A stretch of 64,000 nucleotides of DNA from Sepiola atlantica (GCA_963556195.1 OY744537.1:18739274-18803273); one strand, 5' to 3'; positions 41,398 to 52,356 are shown, counted from the stretch's first letter. The notes: generated from the sequence alone by a model not told the origin. Program-made: numbers and translations.

Positions 41398-41945
41398 TAT
41401 ATGCCAGCAAAAAACTATCCACCATCTTGAGAGCAATTAATCTAGCTGTATTGTTCGTTTTTTTGCAGGAAAAAAAAAAATCTTCACTTAAGATTTTGGT
41501 AGGTTATCCTTTTCATTAGATCGCTTAAATAATGATAATATCAATATCTGTAAAACTATTGCATATATATAGTAAAATAGGAGAATAAAAATTATGAATG
41601 ACTAACACAGAATAATAATTTATTAGAAACTGTTTTAGAAATAAGTATGCAAATTAAGAGTACACATATCTTTGTTTCGGTGTTAGCAAATTACTATATA
41701 TACAGTATTTCAAAATATTATGTTGCATTATTGAGTGAAATAAGCCTGACCCGTTTTTATGTTAACATATTTTAGATAAGTGGACAAAACTTTCACATTT
41801 ATTCATTTAGATTATATACAGCATTTTGATTTTAAAGAGGATCGGCTTGTTTTTTTTTAACTAGTAATAACAGACACACATATAATATATTGCATATATA
41901 TTTTCTGTATTTACTTCAACAGTGCTAAATACATGAATAGAGCTT
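41363..41945. other. AT-rich spacer
   Basis: (TA)n at 41363-41395; otherwise AT-rich DNA with no recognised gene. Confidence 0.5.
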
Positions 41946-41965
41946 AGTAGTAGTAGTAGTAGTAT

Positions 41966-42008
<43 letters not shown>
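41946..42008. repeat. (AGT)n microsatellite
   Basis: About 20 AGT triplets with one ATT interruption. The minus ORF 41861-42127 reads it as poly-leucine and is not a gene. Confidence 0.95.
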
Positions 42009-42009
<1 letters not shown>

Positions 42010-42145
42010 TGAAAATATATTTATGGTATGTCTCATTCCAAAAGGAAATCATCAGGTTAAATGCATTTGACCTGATGATTTTCTTTGAGAATAAAACATG
42101 GGCGTTTCTGTGTAGCTCACTTTCCATAATATATTTTCATACTAC

Positions 42146-42150
<5 letters not shown>
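42005..42150. repeat. Imperfect inverted repeat with hammerhead-like decayed cores
   Basis: Outer arms AGTATGAAAATATATTTATG/CATAATATATTTTCATACT and inner arms AAATCATCAGGTTAAATGCA/TTTGACCTGATGATTTTC. On each strand CTGATGA is followed by a stem II-like hairpin, but GAAA is AAAA or GAGA. The left arm lacks about 25 bp present in the right. Confidence 0.75.

Positions 42151-42151
<1 letters not shown>

Positions 42152-42200
<49 letters not shown>
42152..42200. repeat. (TA)n microsatellite
   Basis: About 24 TA units, followed by a (TCTG)n tract at 42228-42247. Confidence 0.95.
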
Positions 42201-42203
<3 letters not shown>

Positions 42204-42289
42204 ACCTATAATATAACGAACAGGTTCTCTGTCTGTCTGTCTGTCCGTCGCCGAGAATTTTTGTAAACGAGAGAAAGGGGGGAGATAAT

Positions 42290-42452
42290 TACTATTTAAT
42301 TAATTTTTAAGTCAGAAACATAAACAAATACATTAGGCCACATATTAACGACTAAATAAAAAACAAATAATTTTGGCGATTCGAACTCGTCACCGTAACA
42401 CCAAAGAGGAATTTGCACGAATTTGTCCGACGTCCTACCACTGAACCAATTT
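42290..42452 (-). mobile_element. tRNA-headed SINE, minus strand
   Basis: The minus strand shows TTCAGTGGTAGGACGTCGGA (A-box region) and GACGAGTTCGAATCGCC (B box) about 50 bp apart, with an anticodon-like arm between. An AT-rich body follows, ending near 42290. Acceptor ends are unpaired, so a SINE head and not a tRNA gene. Confidence 0.7.
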
Positions 42453-42529
42453 TAATACATAAGGAAATCGTTTTTTTTTCATTTCTTCCAGTTACAAATG
42501 AATGATCGTATAACTGTTCTTCGAAAATA

Positions 42530-42915
42530 CATTGAGGTCTGCATTCGCTCTCGATTTTTTTAGGGGGAGGGGGGGGGGGTCAAGAGGAGGGAATTGACCC
42601 CCCACCCCAGAAAAAAAAAATTGGGGCAGAAAAAAAAAATTTGTTCCCCTTTTAAAACAAAATTGTATTTGGAGACAAATATTTTTTTTTTTTTGTCTCA
42701 GCACCCAAGAACGCGGCAGCCTAGCAAAAATAGACGACCGATTTCTTAGGATGGGGGAGGGGGAAATTCCCCCCCCCCCCCAATTTTTTTTTTTTTTGGC
42801 GTGAAAAAAAAATTTTTTTTTTCCCTTTTTAAACAAAATGGTATTCGGAGACAAAGTTTTTTTTCTTTTGTCTAACCACCCAAGAACGCGGCAGCCTAGC
42901 AAAAATAGACGACCG
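42530..42915. repeat. Direct duplication of about 180 bp with G- and T-runs
   Basis: CAAGAACGCGGCAGCCTAGC, then AAAAATAGACGACCG, ends both units (to 42740 and 42915). Each unit starts with a G/C-run and A-rich DNA, then ACAAAATTGTATTTGGAGAC-like sequence. The minus ORF 42492-42902 spans both and is low-complexity. Confidence 0.8.
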
Positions 42916-42959
42916 TTAGGGAGTCTATTTTCGCTAGTCTACTATATAAAGTGGACTTG

Positions 42960-43950
42960 ATTTTCCCCTTCCAAATCAGTTAGAATAGGCAAGAAAACTA
43001 ATGCAGCAAACATATCTAGAATCAACACTACCTATACACTCTTACTTTAACCGTGTTTCTAGCAACTTATACATATTTTTAACATCTAACATTAATTCCT
43101 ATTATTTACCCCATATGACTAACTTATACACCAAAAGAGGGCAGCACGCAAATTTCTCTCTATGAATTATTAACTGTTACACACCTCAAACATCGCATCT
43201 CGATTATTTCATGAGGAAATGCGATCCACTTTAACCGCTTCAGAATTTGTAAAACAGCCAATCAGCGATCCGCTTAGATAGGCACAAAACACATTTAATC
43301 TTGACTGTGTCGTACACAAAATATGCATTGCTCAAAGTTAGTCATTTGCATACATTCCTTTACAACTTTCTCTAATAAACAAATCGTTTTATTAATAACA
43401 TTCAATACACACTTCACAACATAATATATATTACACGCTTTCAAATTAAATCCATTGCTAAAACAGACAATTTCATTTTACATTTAGGACGCTGAAACCG
43501 TACATAAATGATTTATAGCAAAATAATACTTCAATAAACGAACGATTTACTACACATTCAACAGATAAATATTTTTTTTCTTTGTGAAACCCTGATCGAT
43601 CGTAGCATATCATAAAACATTGCTTTTTTAATGTTTTTCACGTATCGTAAATAAATTAAATTTTACCTTTCTTAAAGAAAAACCCATAAGGCATCTCCTA
43701 TTTTGAATGTTATTTGTGTTTATATAATTAGGTTGTCAATAAAGAACCTGATAAAACTGGATTATTTAAATTTAAAAAATCACACCAATATTTCTCAACT
43801 GCCACAAAGCAAGATACAATATAGATTTTTCAATTACGGTTTCTTGAGGCAGGTATAATAATCCTTCCTTAACAATGTGTACAAACGAGGAGGGAAACAA
43901 AGTGTAAAACAAAACAAATGAGATTTGTGTTGTCAAGTTTTTTAAGGACA
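42960..43950. other. No recognised feature
   Basis: AT-rich DNA lacking repeats I can pair within the window. The start (TAGTCTACTATATAAAGTGG) resembles 28513-28535 (AATCTCTAATATATAAAGTA), a possible shared repeat end. Confidence 0.45.
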
Positions 43951-43958
43951 TTTTCTTT

Positions 43959-44050
43959 TTTACTGTCCCTATTTATTTTCTTCCTCACGAGGGCAGAGTT
44001 AGACACAAGGTCGGCTACTAATGTGGGGGAAATCCAGCTCAATAAATAGG
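43959..44050 (-). mobile_element. U2-headed SINE family 2, 3' fragment
   Basis: GAGGGCAGAGTTAGACACAA, then GGTC, on the plus strand is the complement of GACCTTGTGTCTAACTCTGC at 54535-54555. Only the 3' end is present. Confidence 0.65.
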
Positions 44051-44129
44051 GTCACTGGATTTAGACAGAAATGACAATATCAGATGTGACCTACTTGCGT
44101 TATGTCGACTGTTTAATTCATTCTTTTAT

Positions 44130-44500
44130 ATTCCTCCCGGGCAGCGCCGGACAGCGGGTCCTGTTAGTATATATGTAATTATTACCCATCCCCGGACGAT
44201 TATAAGCAATAAATATAGCATTAGTTTTAAATTTTAATGTTTTTTTTTTCCTTTCTTCAGGGGGCATGGTACGGTTTCGGTGGTATCCCCCTTAAATGGT
44301 ATAGTTATTTTTTTTAAATAATTGCCAACGTTACTCACCCTATTGCCTAGAATACATATTCCATAATAAGTTCAATAGTTTAGGATTTTACCAAGCATTG
44401 TTATTTTTGCCTGTAACGAATTGATAAAGAATTTTGTGTGTGCTGAATATAACTATTAAAATAAATTTCTGAAACATGTACACAATACTATTTATTGATG
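44130..44500. other. Repeat end and AT-rich spacer
   Basis: 44132-44170 carries CTCCCGGGCAGCGCCGGACA, then GCGGGTCCTGTTAGTA, a GC-rich repeat end like 29108-29145. The rest is unassigned. Confidence 0.5.
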
Positions 44501-44565
44501 TTGAAATTTTGGAGCAGGGTTAGAAAATATTGATTATGTCATAAATTTTGTATTCTACTGAGTTA

Positions 44566-44570
<5 letters not shown>
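44497..44570 (+). repeat. Single arm related to the 16255-16522 hairpin
   Basis: AGAAAATATTGATTATGTCA, then TAAATTTTGTATTCTACTGA, parallels the right arm at 16465-16515. It runs into (TA)n at 44570-44601, so the other arm is missing. Confidence 0.7.
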
Positions 44571-44606
<36 letters not shown>

Positions 44607-44805
44607 GGTTGTCTAGTCAAACTCAAGTGTTGTATGCTCAATGGATATTAGACGTTCCAAAAGGTACTAATATACGATTCCAGAGCAGTTATAAATTGAA
44701 ATATTTTCAGATAATAAAAAGGGGCTTGTATCCAGCAAAATTGTTTTTATTTTCATTTAAAAAAATAACAGCTGTTTCATCATAGCCATACAAACGGAGC
44801 ATTAG

Positions 44806-44810
<5 letters not shown>

Positions 44811-44847
<37 letters not shown>
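44811..44847. repeat. (TA)n microsatellite
   Basis: About 18 TA units. Confidence 0.95.
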
Positions 44848-44850
<3 letters not shown>

Positions 44851-44937
44851 TTCTACAGAGTGTGAATAGAAATCTAATAGTGCTCGATTATTGGTGTACG
44901 AGCTTAATATTTATTTATTTATAATAGAAATGAACAA

Positions 44938-45145
44938 AACTTAGAACATTTTGGATACCAGGATTTTTTCACAAAAGGGATCTGCCAGTAAAGAAACCAA
45001 CTGAACAGAGTGCATCTACTCAGTCATCGGTCCGAAAGTTCCATGAAAAAAGACTGATGACTAAATAGGTATCTAGTTGGTTTTCTTGCTGGCAGGTCCA
45101 TTCCATGCAAAACCATGGCATCGAAAATGTTCTAAGTTCTGCTTA
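44938..45145. repeat. Imperfect inverted repeat, about 100-bp arms
   Basis: AACTTAGAACATTTTGGATA/GCATCGAAAATGTTCTAAGTT at the ends, GGGATCTGCCAGTAAAGAAA/TTTTCTTGCTGGCAGGTCC internally, and CAGTCATCGG/ACTGATGAC near the centre. Arms are about 80 percent alike by eye. Confidence 0.75.
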
Positions 45146-45154
45146 TATATATAT

Positions 45155-45244
45155 ATTATTAAAAATAACCGATAATTTTTGTCTGGTTATTTTAGTATTG
45201 ATACTAAAATAACCAGACAAAAATTGTCGGTTATTTTTAATAAT
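45155..45244. repeat. Near-perfect 90-bp hairpin
   Basis: Arms of 44 bp (ATTATTAAAAATAACCGATA ... TTTTAGTAT) with a 2-base centre and one mismatch. The loop is too small for a Drosha-type pre-miRNA, so a foldback repeat is likelier. Flanked by (TA)n tracts at 45144-45156 and 45276-45314. Confidence 0.88.
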
Positions 45245-45270
45245 ACGTGTCTTAAGGAAAAAATGCTGCC

Positions 45271-45275
<5 letters not shown>

Positions 45276-45314
<39 letters not shown>
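45276..45314. repeat. (TA)n microsatellite
   Basis: About 19 TA units, about 30 bp right of the 90-bp hairpin. Confidence 0.95.
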
Positions 45315-45316
<2 letters not shown>

Positions 45317-45399
45317 GCAGTTTTGTTTTCGTGTTTCTTTTTCACCACAAACTCTGTGCTTTATGCGACACTTTAAATATGCCTTTCATTTCAGTCTCT

Positions 45400-46192
45400 C
45401 AATGCGGTTAATTGCTGCATTCTACTCGTTGAGAAACAATTTTAAAACTACAAGCAATTCTGCCATGCAAAAATAAAAATAAATGATTTGATTAAAGACT
45501 GAATTTTTTGGTCATTGGAATATAAACAATCACTAACATTATATATATATATATATACCAAAGGTACTTAAGCTTTATTTTTTATTTATTTTTTAATGCA
45601 ACTTTGATTCCTATATAATTTTATTGCTAGCTACCATATTGCAGAATGGTTCTTGGATATAGTGTTTAGATAGTATTATTATTATTTTTATTTTTTTTAT
45701 TATTGTTATAATTAATGTTATTTGATATGCAAATTACTATATCATACGGTAGTCTTAAGGGTAATATATTATTATTATTTTATCATTATTATTATTTTTT
45801 ATATATTTTTTTATGTATATATTAGTGATATTTTAAGCTGAATTATTTCGACACTTGATTATTGGGGAAATGGTCGTATAATCAGTACCATTGGAGAGCC
45901 ATGAATATTATAACTGTCCTGTTTTTAAATCTCCGAAACAGTTACATGGTAAACAGCTGATGATCCCCGTGTTAATATTAGACGCTTAAGGTCTCCTGTT
46001 TTTGTTTCACTCTTAGATAATTAACCCCCCCCCCTTTTTTTTTTTTAATTTTTTTTTATTTTACTTATATTTTTTCATTTATTAATTTTCCAACAAATGT
46101 TAAGTCTGCAATATCTTGGATTTAGTTAGTTTGTCTGGGAATTTAAACTGCATTTTACATTTTTTTTTTTTTTAATGACTCAAAGCTTCTTT

Positions 46193-46243
<51 letters not shown>

Positions 46244-47060
46244 TAGTCAGTTCAAGTAGTCAAATGTTTCTGTTAAAAGTGGCCAGGTTCATTACACCAT
46301 TAATACCCAAGAGAAAGGTATGAATCAATCTCTTATCCTCCAGCTATGAAGTAGCCCTTTGATGAAGTGGTGTTAACTGCCAATTATATCCTAATGGAAG
46401 TGGACAGCAACAATCTTAATAGAAATCAATATGTTCAACACCAAGAAAATTCTAATACTTTTCACGTTTATTTTAAGCCATATTTTAATGTTCAAATTTG
46501 ACATGTGAACCACCATTTGCAACCCCCCCCCCACACACACACACAAAAAACAGATCGTTAGATAAAACTTGTTATTCAAAAATGTTTTTTAATGTAATTT
46601 TGAGTTAACTAAAAATGGAATGTTGGAACCAAAACAAAAATTATTTTGAAAAGCTTAAGAAAAATAAAATTTAGAAATATTTTTCAATATTATTACTAAT
46701 CTTTTGATAAAGGGAAAAAGATTTGTGACATGTAGTTTGGGTTAAGCATTTTAATAAAATAGATTGAAGAGACAACAGGGCATTCGGTCAAGTGGAGACA
46801 GATCATCCTAAACCATCAGGGGTTTCACAACCGACAGACATAAGCCGACCCTCAAGAGTGGGGAGAATGAGAAGAAAACGCGGCTATGAAAAAATAAATA
46901 ACCAATATTTAATGAATTGCATGTCACTGTTTTATTTTGTTAAATCATAAAGAAATGTATTTTATTGAGTTCTGCACAGAAGATCCTGCGCCCACATTCA
47001 GCTTATGATGTAACAGAACCATCTGGACCATAAAACGCGTTTTAAAGGGATTTGGGGAGA
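45400..47060. other. AT-rich stretch, nothing certain
   Basis: (ATT)n-like DNA at 45676-45720, 45768-45800, C-run/T-run at 46025-46050, and (TA)n at 46199-46236. 46240-46385 (AGTCAGTTCAAGTAGTCAAA and onward) may be an unpaired SINE. The ORF at 46391-46579 (-) is not supported. Confidence 0.5.
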
Positions 47061-47064
47061 TTGT

Positions 47065-47385
47065 GTATTATTTGAATTATTCAGACTACTGTTCTTATCG
47101 TGGATGTTATTAATTTATGTGATGTAACCCTCAACTTTCTTCAATTACGTATTGTTGAACTCGGGGAATTTGTACTGAATTTCCCTTTATTTAATACACA
47201 GCGCTTGACTGCTCTTGTTCAGTCAGCCATGACCGGATAAGAAGTTTTAAGTATTTCTTAACTCTATTCCTAGTATCGCCCGTACTGGGGGTTGAACCTT
47301 TAACCTCAAGAAGTCTGTCACTTAACACATCATTCAATAAGTTTCTGGCTTGACATATACATGGTGTTACTAATAAAATAAAAAT
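47065..47385 (-). mobile_element. tRNA-derived SINE, minus strand
   Basis: On the minus strand the head at 47370-47280 has AAAGGTTCAACCCCCAGTAC (B box) and a plausible A-box region (GTGTTAAGTGACAG). The tail ends with TAATAACATCCACGATAAGA near 47095. The tail resembles 23930-24055. Other B-box-like fragments of the same kind lie at 48550-48640. The ORF 47191-47400 (-) is a shadow. Confidence 0.6.
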
Positions 47386-47504
47386 CCACATGATTTTCAT
47401 AAAATACTAGCATTCAAATGGCATGTGTGAATGGGATGATTTCATTTTTTTTTCCTCCAATTTAGAAATTGGATCTCACTACTGATGCAATCTACCTGTA
47501 TTAA

Positions 47505-48090
47505 AGTCAAATACGTCCTAAGATAGAGTAATGTTGCCACTTCTGGAGAGGTGTCACTCAGAGAACTCTTTCCTGCTTTAACAAAAATCGACTTTGAAAT
47601 CTAGTGAGGAGGGGAGGGCGGGTCCTCCTCTCTTCCCTACAACCTCTTTCTTGCAGAAGACATGTTGCTAGTCTTTCTCTACTCTATCGTTATTTTCATG
47701 GTAGATGTTTAACTGAACTACAACTTCTGATTCCTCCTTGTAAAAATTCACAGCAAAAACCTGTCTAGTTACAACCACTGTAAATAATTTTCCTTTCTTT
47801 CTGTACCTAAAACTAAACTGAATTTCCCTGAGCAAAGTTTCTTTCCAAGAACTACCCATCTGCGGAACACAATACCAATGAGGTTGCTTCCTAACTGACT
47901 ACAGCAGGGTCGTTTTCAAGTCATATGTTAACGAATTCTTGTTGAACTGTCCTGTTAAATGATCAAATTCTGCCGAGTTCCAACCATTACCTCCAAGCCT
48001 CAAGATGTTGTCTCACCGTTCACCTGAAAAACTTATTAACCCTTATCCTCGAGTGGCCTTTGGGTCTTGATAAGCATGTAATCCATTAGT
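47505..48090 (+). mobile_element. LINE (CR1/Jockey-like) RT C-terminus, copy 1
   Basis: Aligns along its length with 53558-54130. Shifted frames give NVATSG..., SLSLLYRYFHGRC-like, FFPRTTHLRNTIP (the LWNSLP region), DYSRVVFKSYVNEFLLNCPV and LINPYPRVAF. Several frameshifts. 5'-truncated. Confidence 0.75.
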
Positions 48091-48169
48091 ACATAAAAAA
48101 TGAAATCATCCCATTTGAATGTTGGTAAATTATAAAAGTAATATGGATTTCATTTTTTTTTTTTTTTTT

Positions 48170-48650
48170 ATTAATAGCGCCATCTATATGTCAGGCCCGG
48201 AACTTATTGAGTGATGCGTTAGAACTGATTATTAGCATTTTATCTATTGTGCCACGGGCCAATGTTGGAGATAGTGTTTAAAATGATAAGAAATATCTAG
48301 TTCATTCAGAAAGAAACAATAAACATTCCTTGGCCTTTTGGCTAGGAGCAAAGTATCTGTTCGGATACTGCACTACATTTTTTCTGTTCTCTGTCGGAGA
48401 AGGATGGATCCTTCTAAACTGGGGCAATTTTAATTTTTGTTCCAATCAAGAGTGCCCCTTTTTTGGGGAGCTGAATTTTCCCCACATTAAAACACGGACC
48501 TTGGAGGACAATAAATAGGGACAATAAACATTGCATTTATGTATACACTGAAAGTATCGCACGTAATCAGGATCGAACCTTCAACCTCCAGAAGACCGTC
48601 GCTTAGAACTTATTATTACTTAGCACTTTATCCGTTGAAATCATGGGATA
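48170..48650 (+). mobile_element. U2-headed SINE, family 2, within tRNA-like SINE pieces
   Basis: 48325-48525: the head CCTTGGCCTTTTGGCTAGGA, then GCAAAGTATCTGTTCGGATA, is closer to U2 nucleotides 10-40 than the other copies. The body has TTTTTCTGTTCTCTGTCGGA, ACTGGGGCAATTTTAATTTT, CAAGAGTGCCCC and TTTTCCCCACATTAAAACA. 48545-48650 and 48185-48285 look like tRNA-SINE fragments (GGATCGAACCTTCAACCTCC on the complementary strand of a B box), suggesting insertion into an older SINE. Confidence 0.7.
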
Positions 48651-48659
48651 GGAAAATTT

Positions 48660-49940
48660 AATAGACCTCATATGAACAATATTACTAATTTTCCCTCATA
48701 TAGAAATCAAGTCATCGAATAAAAGGAAAAAAAAATCTAGAAGAATCATTATATGGAAACCATTTTTTTTTTTTTTTTTTTTTTTTAAATCATTGTCATA
48801 TTTGAATCCATTTATTTTCTGTACAGCCACTATGGTGGGTACCCACACTAGTGTAATATAGAATAATTTAATACTCACTTAACTTTCACCAAAAAAAAAA
48901 ACAAAGTATCAGCAACTTACCTGAAAATCAAGAAAAAGAATTATTAGATACATTAATAGTTATATTGGAAAAAGGAAAAAAAAAGGTTTATTTCAAAGTT
49001 CTATACATGGATAAGAAACAAGTTAAGACAAATCAATGAAGATAAAAGTGAAAATATCGATTCTTGGAATTAAAAGTTATCTAACTTTTATTATCATCAT
49101 CATCATTCGACCAAACTCCTGAGTCCTAGTCAGAACTCCCCTGGTAATAATCTTCCACATAATGTTATCCTACATTGCTACTCAGAGGCTCCCAATATCC
49201 AGCCCTGAATCTCCAATGAGTGCGTCTAGGGAAAATCGCTTTCATAGATTAACTTAATTGTACCAATATTTCCGTATTTGGCAACATTATCTTCCACTTT
49301 TATTGCTGCCATAACAAGAATTTTCTTTGAGAAGTTCAAATAAATTATAAAAATCGATCAGTAAATAAATGTAAAAACGTTTTTAAATTTTAAATTTTGT
49401 TATACACATTGCAAAAGAGAATGTTTTTCACTTTAATTTTTTTCTTTGTTCTGATAACAATTTGTAGAGTTGGGGGATGATAAAATGCTTGTTGGAGATT
49501 AGCATCTCTGCGTCTATATTCATCTAACGTGGCATGTTTTAGATGAAGAAAAAGGGGGGGGGGTCACCAGAGTTCCAGTTAAAAATACAAACATCTTCTC
49601 AACAATTTATATTAACTTTATTTAACAGTTTTATCAACACAGGAAAACAAGAATGTAAGACAGATTGGTTCGGCCGGCATGTATTAGAGAAAAGAAATTG
49701 GGCCGAAAATGCAGAAAAGTGTGCATGCGCAATGGTGCTTTAATCGCCTGTGTATCACTATGCGAGCTTGAACATGCCTCTTTTAGCCAACCGAATCACG
49801 CAGCAATCACTGCACAAGAGATTATATGCTAGTACAAAAGAAAATAGATCTCAATCATGTAACTGATACAAATTTACTCAGAATTACTTCATAAAATGTT
49901 AAATATTTATTTTTTAAAACTGTATGCTATGTCCTATTTA
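48660..49940. other. No recognised feature
   Basis: Poly(T) at 48763-48786, A-runs at 48889-48900, and a G-run at 49553-49561. The ORF at 49543-49743 (+) is unrecognised. AT-rich elsewhere. Confidence 0.5.
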
Positions 49941-49949
49941 TATCAATAC

Positions 49950-50470
49950 TAGAAGAATATCCGTCCCAAGACGGGTAAAATTATTTTTTTCAGAACGGAA
50001 CAGTTTTGCACCACTTCTAGGTCCCTTATGAAGATTAAAATCAACATATAATGTAATTAAACCTTATATCTTTAATCCTTATTCTAATTTTGATCAAACT
50101 CCATTATAGGATTTTGATTCAAGAAAATGTCTAAAGTTTAAGGCTTAAGCTAAAAGGGTCATAAGAAGAAATTGAAATTCAGGGAATCTTACTTAATAAG
50201 TATATATCAAAGTTAGTGCAAATTTGAAATATTTGAATTTATAAATAGAAGGTGGTACCCATATTATTCCCCCTAAAAATCCTTAAAAATATCTTAAAGA
50301 AACTGAAATTTGGGGAATGTTTATTAATTCATGTTTAATACCTATTGTTAAAATTTTACAAAACTCGGAGGTAACTGAATTTTCACAAAAAGGTTTCCAC
50401 CCCTTTTTAATCCCCTTTACATAAAACTAAATATATCCCACATTACGACCCATTACGCCTAGCAGCTTTG
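49950..50470 (+). repeat. Dispersed repeat A, copy in plus orientation
   Basis: Starts ACTAGAAGAATATCCGTCCC, then AAGACGGG, and aligns with the complement of 5150-5775 to about 50470. Block order is kept: CCTTATCTTTAATCCTTATT, AAATTCAGGGAATCTTACTT, AAACTGAAATTTGGGGAATG, CCCACATTACGACC. Confidence 0.8.
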
Positions 50471-50477
50471 TTCCAAA

Positions 50478-51080
50478 ATTCTAAATACAGAATGTTTGGA
50501 AAATCGATGGCATAACTTTAGGATTATGTTCTATATGTGCAAAGGAGCTTCTTTGTGTGGAAGTTGCTTTTGTAATTGCACTCTATTACTAGTCTAATTT
50601 ACTTGTGTGATCCATTTCTTCCTCTGCGTGGTCTTTTATTTGTGTTGATCATATTTATTTATCTGTATTTGATCTATTGTAATTACCTGAAACAAGGGCA
50701 AACATTCGCAGGATGCCGACTGGGTCTCCTATGTTGGCTTTCAAAAAAGCCTCTGCTGCTGATGACGCTCAGATCCTTATTCTGAACCGCCACAGCTGTT
50801 ATACTTGTTTGGTGTCATTTTTCATGTTTTTGTTTTCTTTGTGTCTGTGGCAACACCAGGCCCAGGCTTATCTTACCTGTTATTCTGTCATCAATCCAAT
50901 ATGTAGAAATAACAATACACTATCATGCATATTGTATGTGTTAGATGTTTGCAATAAAGAATATTGATCAGTATTTGTTTCAGTGGTCTATTACTCAGAA
51001 ACGCATGATTTCCGGACTTATATAAACATATAGAACATAATCCCAAAGTTATACCATCGATTTTTCTAAATACCTTGTAT
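50478..51080 (+). mobile_element. Non-autonomous TIR transposon, copy 2
   Basis: Terminal inverted repeats of about 55 bp: left TCTAAATACAGAATGTTTGG, then AAAATCGATGGCATAACTTT; right complement TATTTAGAAAAATCGATGGT, then ATAACTTTGGGATTATGTTC. It abuts repeat A on the left. The interior matches 3825-4300 in reverse complement. ORFs at 50576-50785 and 50713-50967 are short, overlap in two frames and are not a transposase. Confidence 0.78.
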
Positions 51081-51179
51081 ATATGTTGGCATAGGGGTAA
51101 GGCATCATATTTATTTTTAAGAGAAAACATAAAACTGAACTTTTCTTCTTAGTTCATTTTACTTAAAGGATAATAATTT

Positions 51180-52090
51180 CATGAACTATGGTTCTGATGG
51201 AGATTTTACAAGCCTTGTTTGCTATGAACTCCTCAAATTGTTTCTAACAAACGGCTGCCATCGTTGCTGTTGAGTGGATTGAACCTTGTCTGCTTTTGAT
51301 CGAGGTCCTTCTCGTAGATTTCATGTTACCCTCGACACCAAGGTCAACAAGGACCAGTGGTTGCTCCAAGTTGGTCAAGAAAGGTCGTCATCTGGAGCCA
51401 TTGACTGGCTGTTTCACATGCACCAATGCAACATTGTTATCCTCACTCTACATTGCGATAGATGATTGAACGTCCTTGCTTGTCGTAGATTCTCCAGACA
51501 CATTGGAAAAAATGACCAGAGGCCGCCAGATCCCGATGCAGATGTCTTTGGATTTCACCAAAGCCCTATATGCCAGAATGCCATCCTAATACCACTGTGT
51601 GTCACTTCAAGGAATCCAAGTTTCCGACAGCATTGCTCTGACACTACCCGCTGCCACAGTCCTGCTACGTAAAGAAGGGGTTGGACTTAAGGGCTGCTGC
51701 TGTTGTTGACCTCCTCCTGTTTTGAGAGATAATGGACACTTTCTGATCGGGTGTCTGTGTTATGAAAAGTTTCACAATCCATAACTGCACTTCTGATCCG
51801 TCATTGCTTACCCCCCCCCCCGAAAGTCCAACCCTTCCTCACCATGGTAGTGGTGGTGGCAACGTGGTAGTGTCAGAGATTTCCAGCTAACAGGGCTTTG
51901 GTAAAAATCCAGGAGGAGCCGGCATCAGGATCTGTCGTCCTCTGGTCATTTCTGTCTCTGCATGCAGCAAGCAAAGATGTGTCAGGTGCCGAATCGCAAA
52001 TCAACGGAGTGGAAGTGGCAATTTGTGTGTTTTGAGCGAAACTTTCCTGGACTTTGCATGCAACCATTGAGCCCTGCTGCTCTCGGCATT
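51180..52090. repeat. Inverted duplication of an unidentified GC-richer sequence
   Basis: The plus arm 51497-51695 (AATGACCAGAGGCCGCCAGA, TCCCGATGCAG, CTGACACTACCCGCTGCCAC, AAGGGGTTGGACTT) matches the minus arm 51830-51960 (AATGACCAGAGGACGACAGA, TCCTGATGC, CTGACACTACCACGTTGCCA, GAAGGGTTGGACTT). The plus arm has about 60 bp extra. GC content is above background, so it may descend from a gene or transposon. Partial frames (MNVLACRRFSRHIG..., MVACKVQESFAQN...) match nothing I recognise. A C-run lies at 51811-51821. Confidence 0.7.
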
Positions 52091-52356
52091 GGGGGTAACA
52101 CCTGAAATCCTGCAGGTTAATGAATAACTGCGATCAACGAGGAGGACTTCATGCAGACCAGACAATCCTGAGGTACGATCTTCATTAGCTCTATGCAGAA
52201 GTCCAACTTGCTTAACAACAGGTATATTAAAAAAGTGTCTGTAAAGCCACTTCCACCTCCAAATTACAACACTTAGTATTGTCCAACAGTCACCTGTCGA
52301 AGCACTAGATGGACTCAATGTTGCTCAACTTCAGTAATCTGACAAGAAGTGATATC
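52090..52356 (-). mobile_element. 5S rRNA-headed SINE, diverged
   Basis: On the minus strand 52356-52264 follows 5S rRNA: TTCTTGTCAGATTACTGAAG, TTGAGCAACATTGAGTCCAT, CGACAGGTGACTGTTGGACA. The 105-aa ORF 52001-52318 (-) starts in the 5S part and is therefore a chance reading. The body runs to about 52090. Confidence 0.65.

Noticed and set aside
45155..45244. A microRNA precursor
   Set aside because: Loop of two bases and a perfect stem right to the tip; it resembles a foldback repeat more than a Drosha substrate.
48325..48365. A functional U2 snRNA gene
   Set aside because: Only the 5' 30-40 nucleotides match; the Sm site and the 3' stem-loops are absent.
50745..50790. CTGATGACGCTCAG in the TIR element as a hammerhead
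   Set aside because: No GAAA and no pairing stems; a chance match.
52001..52318. 105-aa tryptophan-rich ORF on the minus strand
   Set aside because: It begins inside a 5S rRNA-like module and runs into a SINE body.
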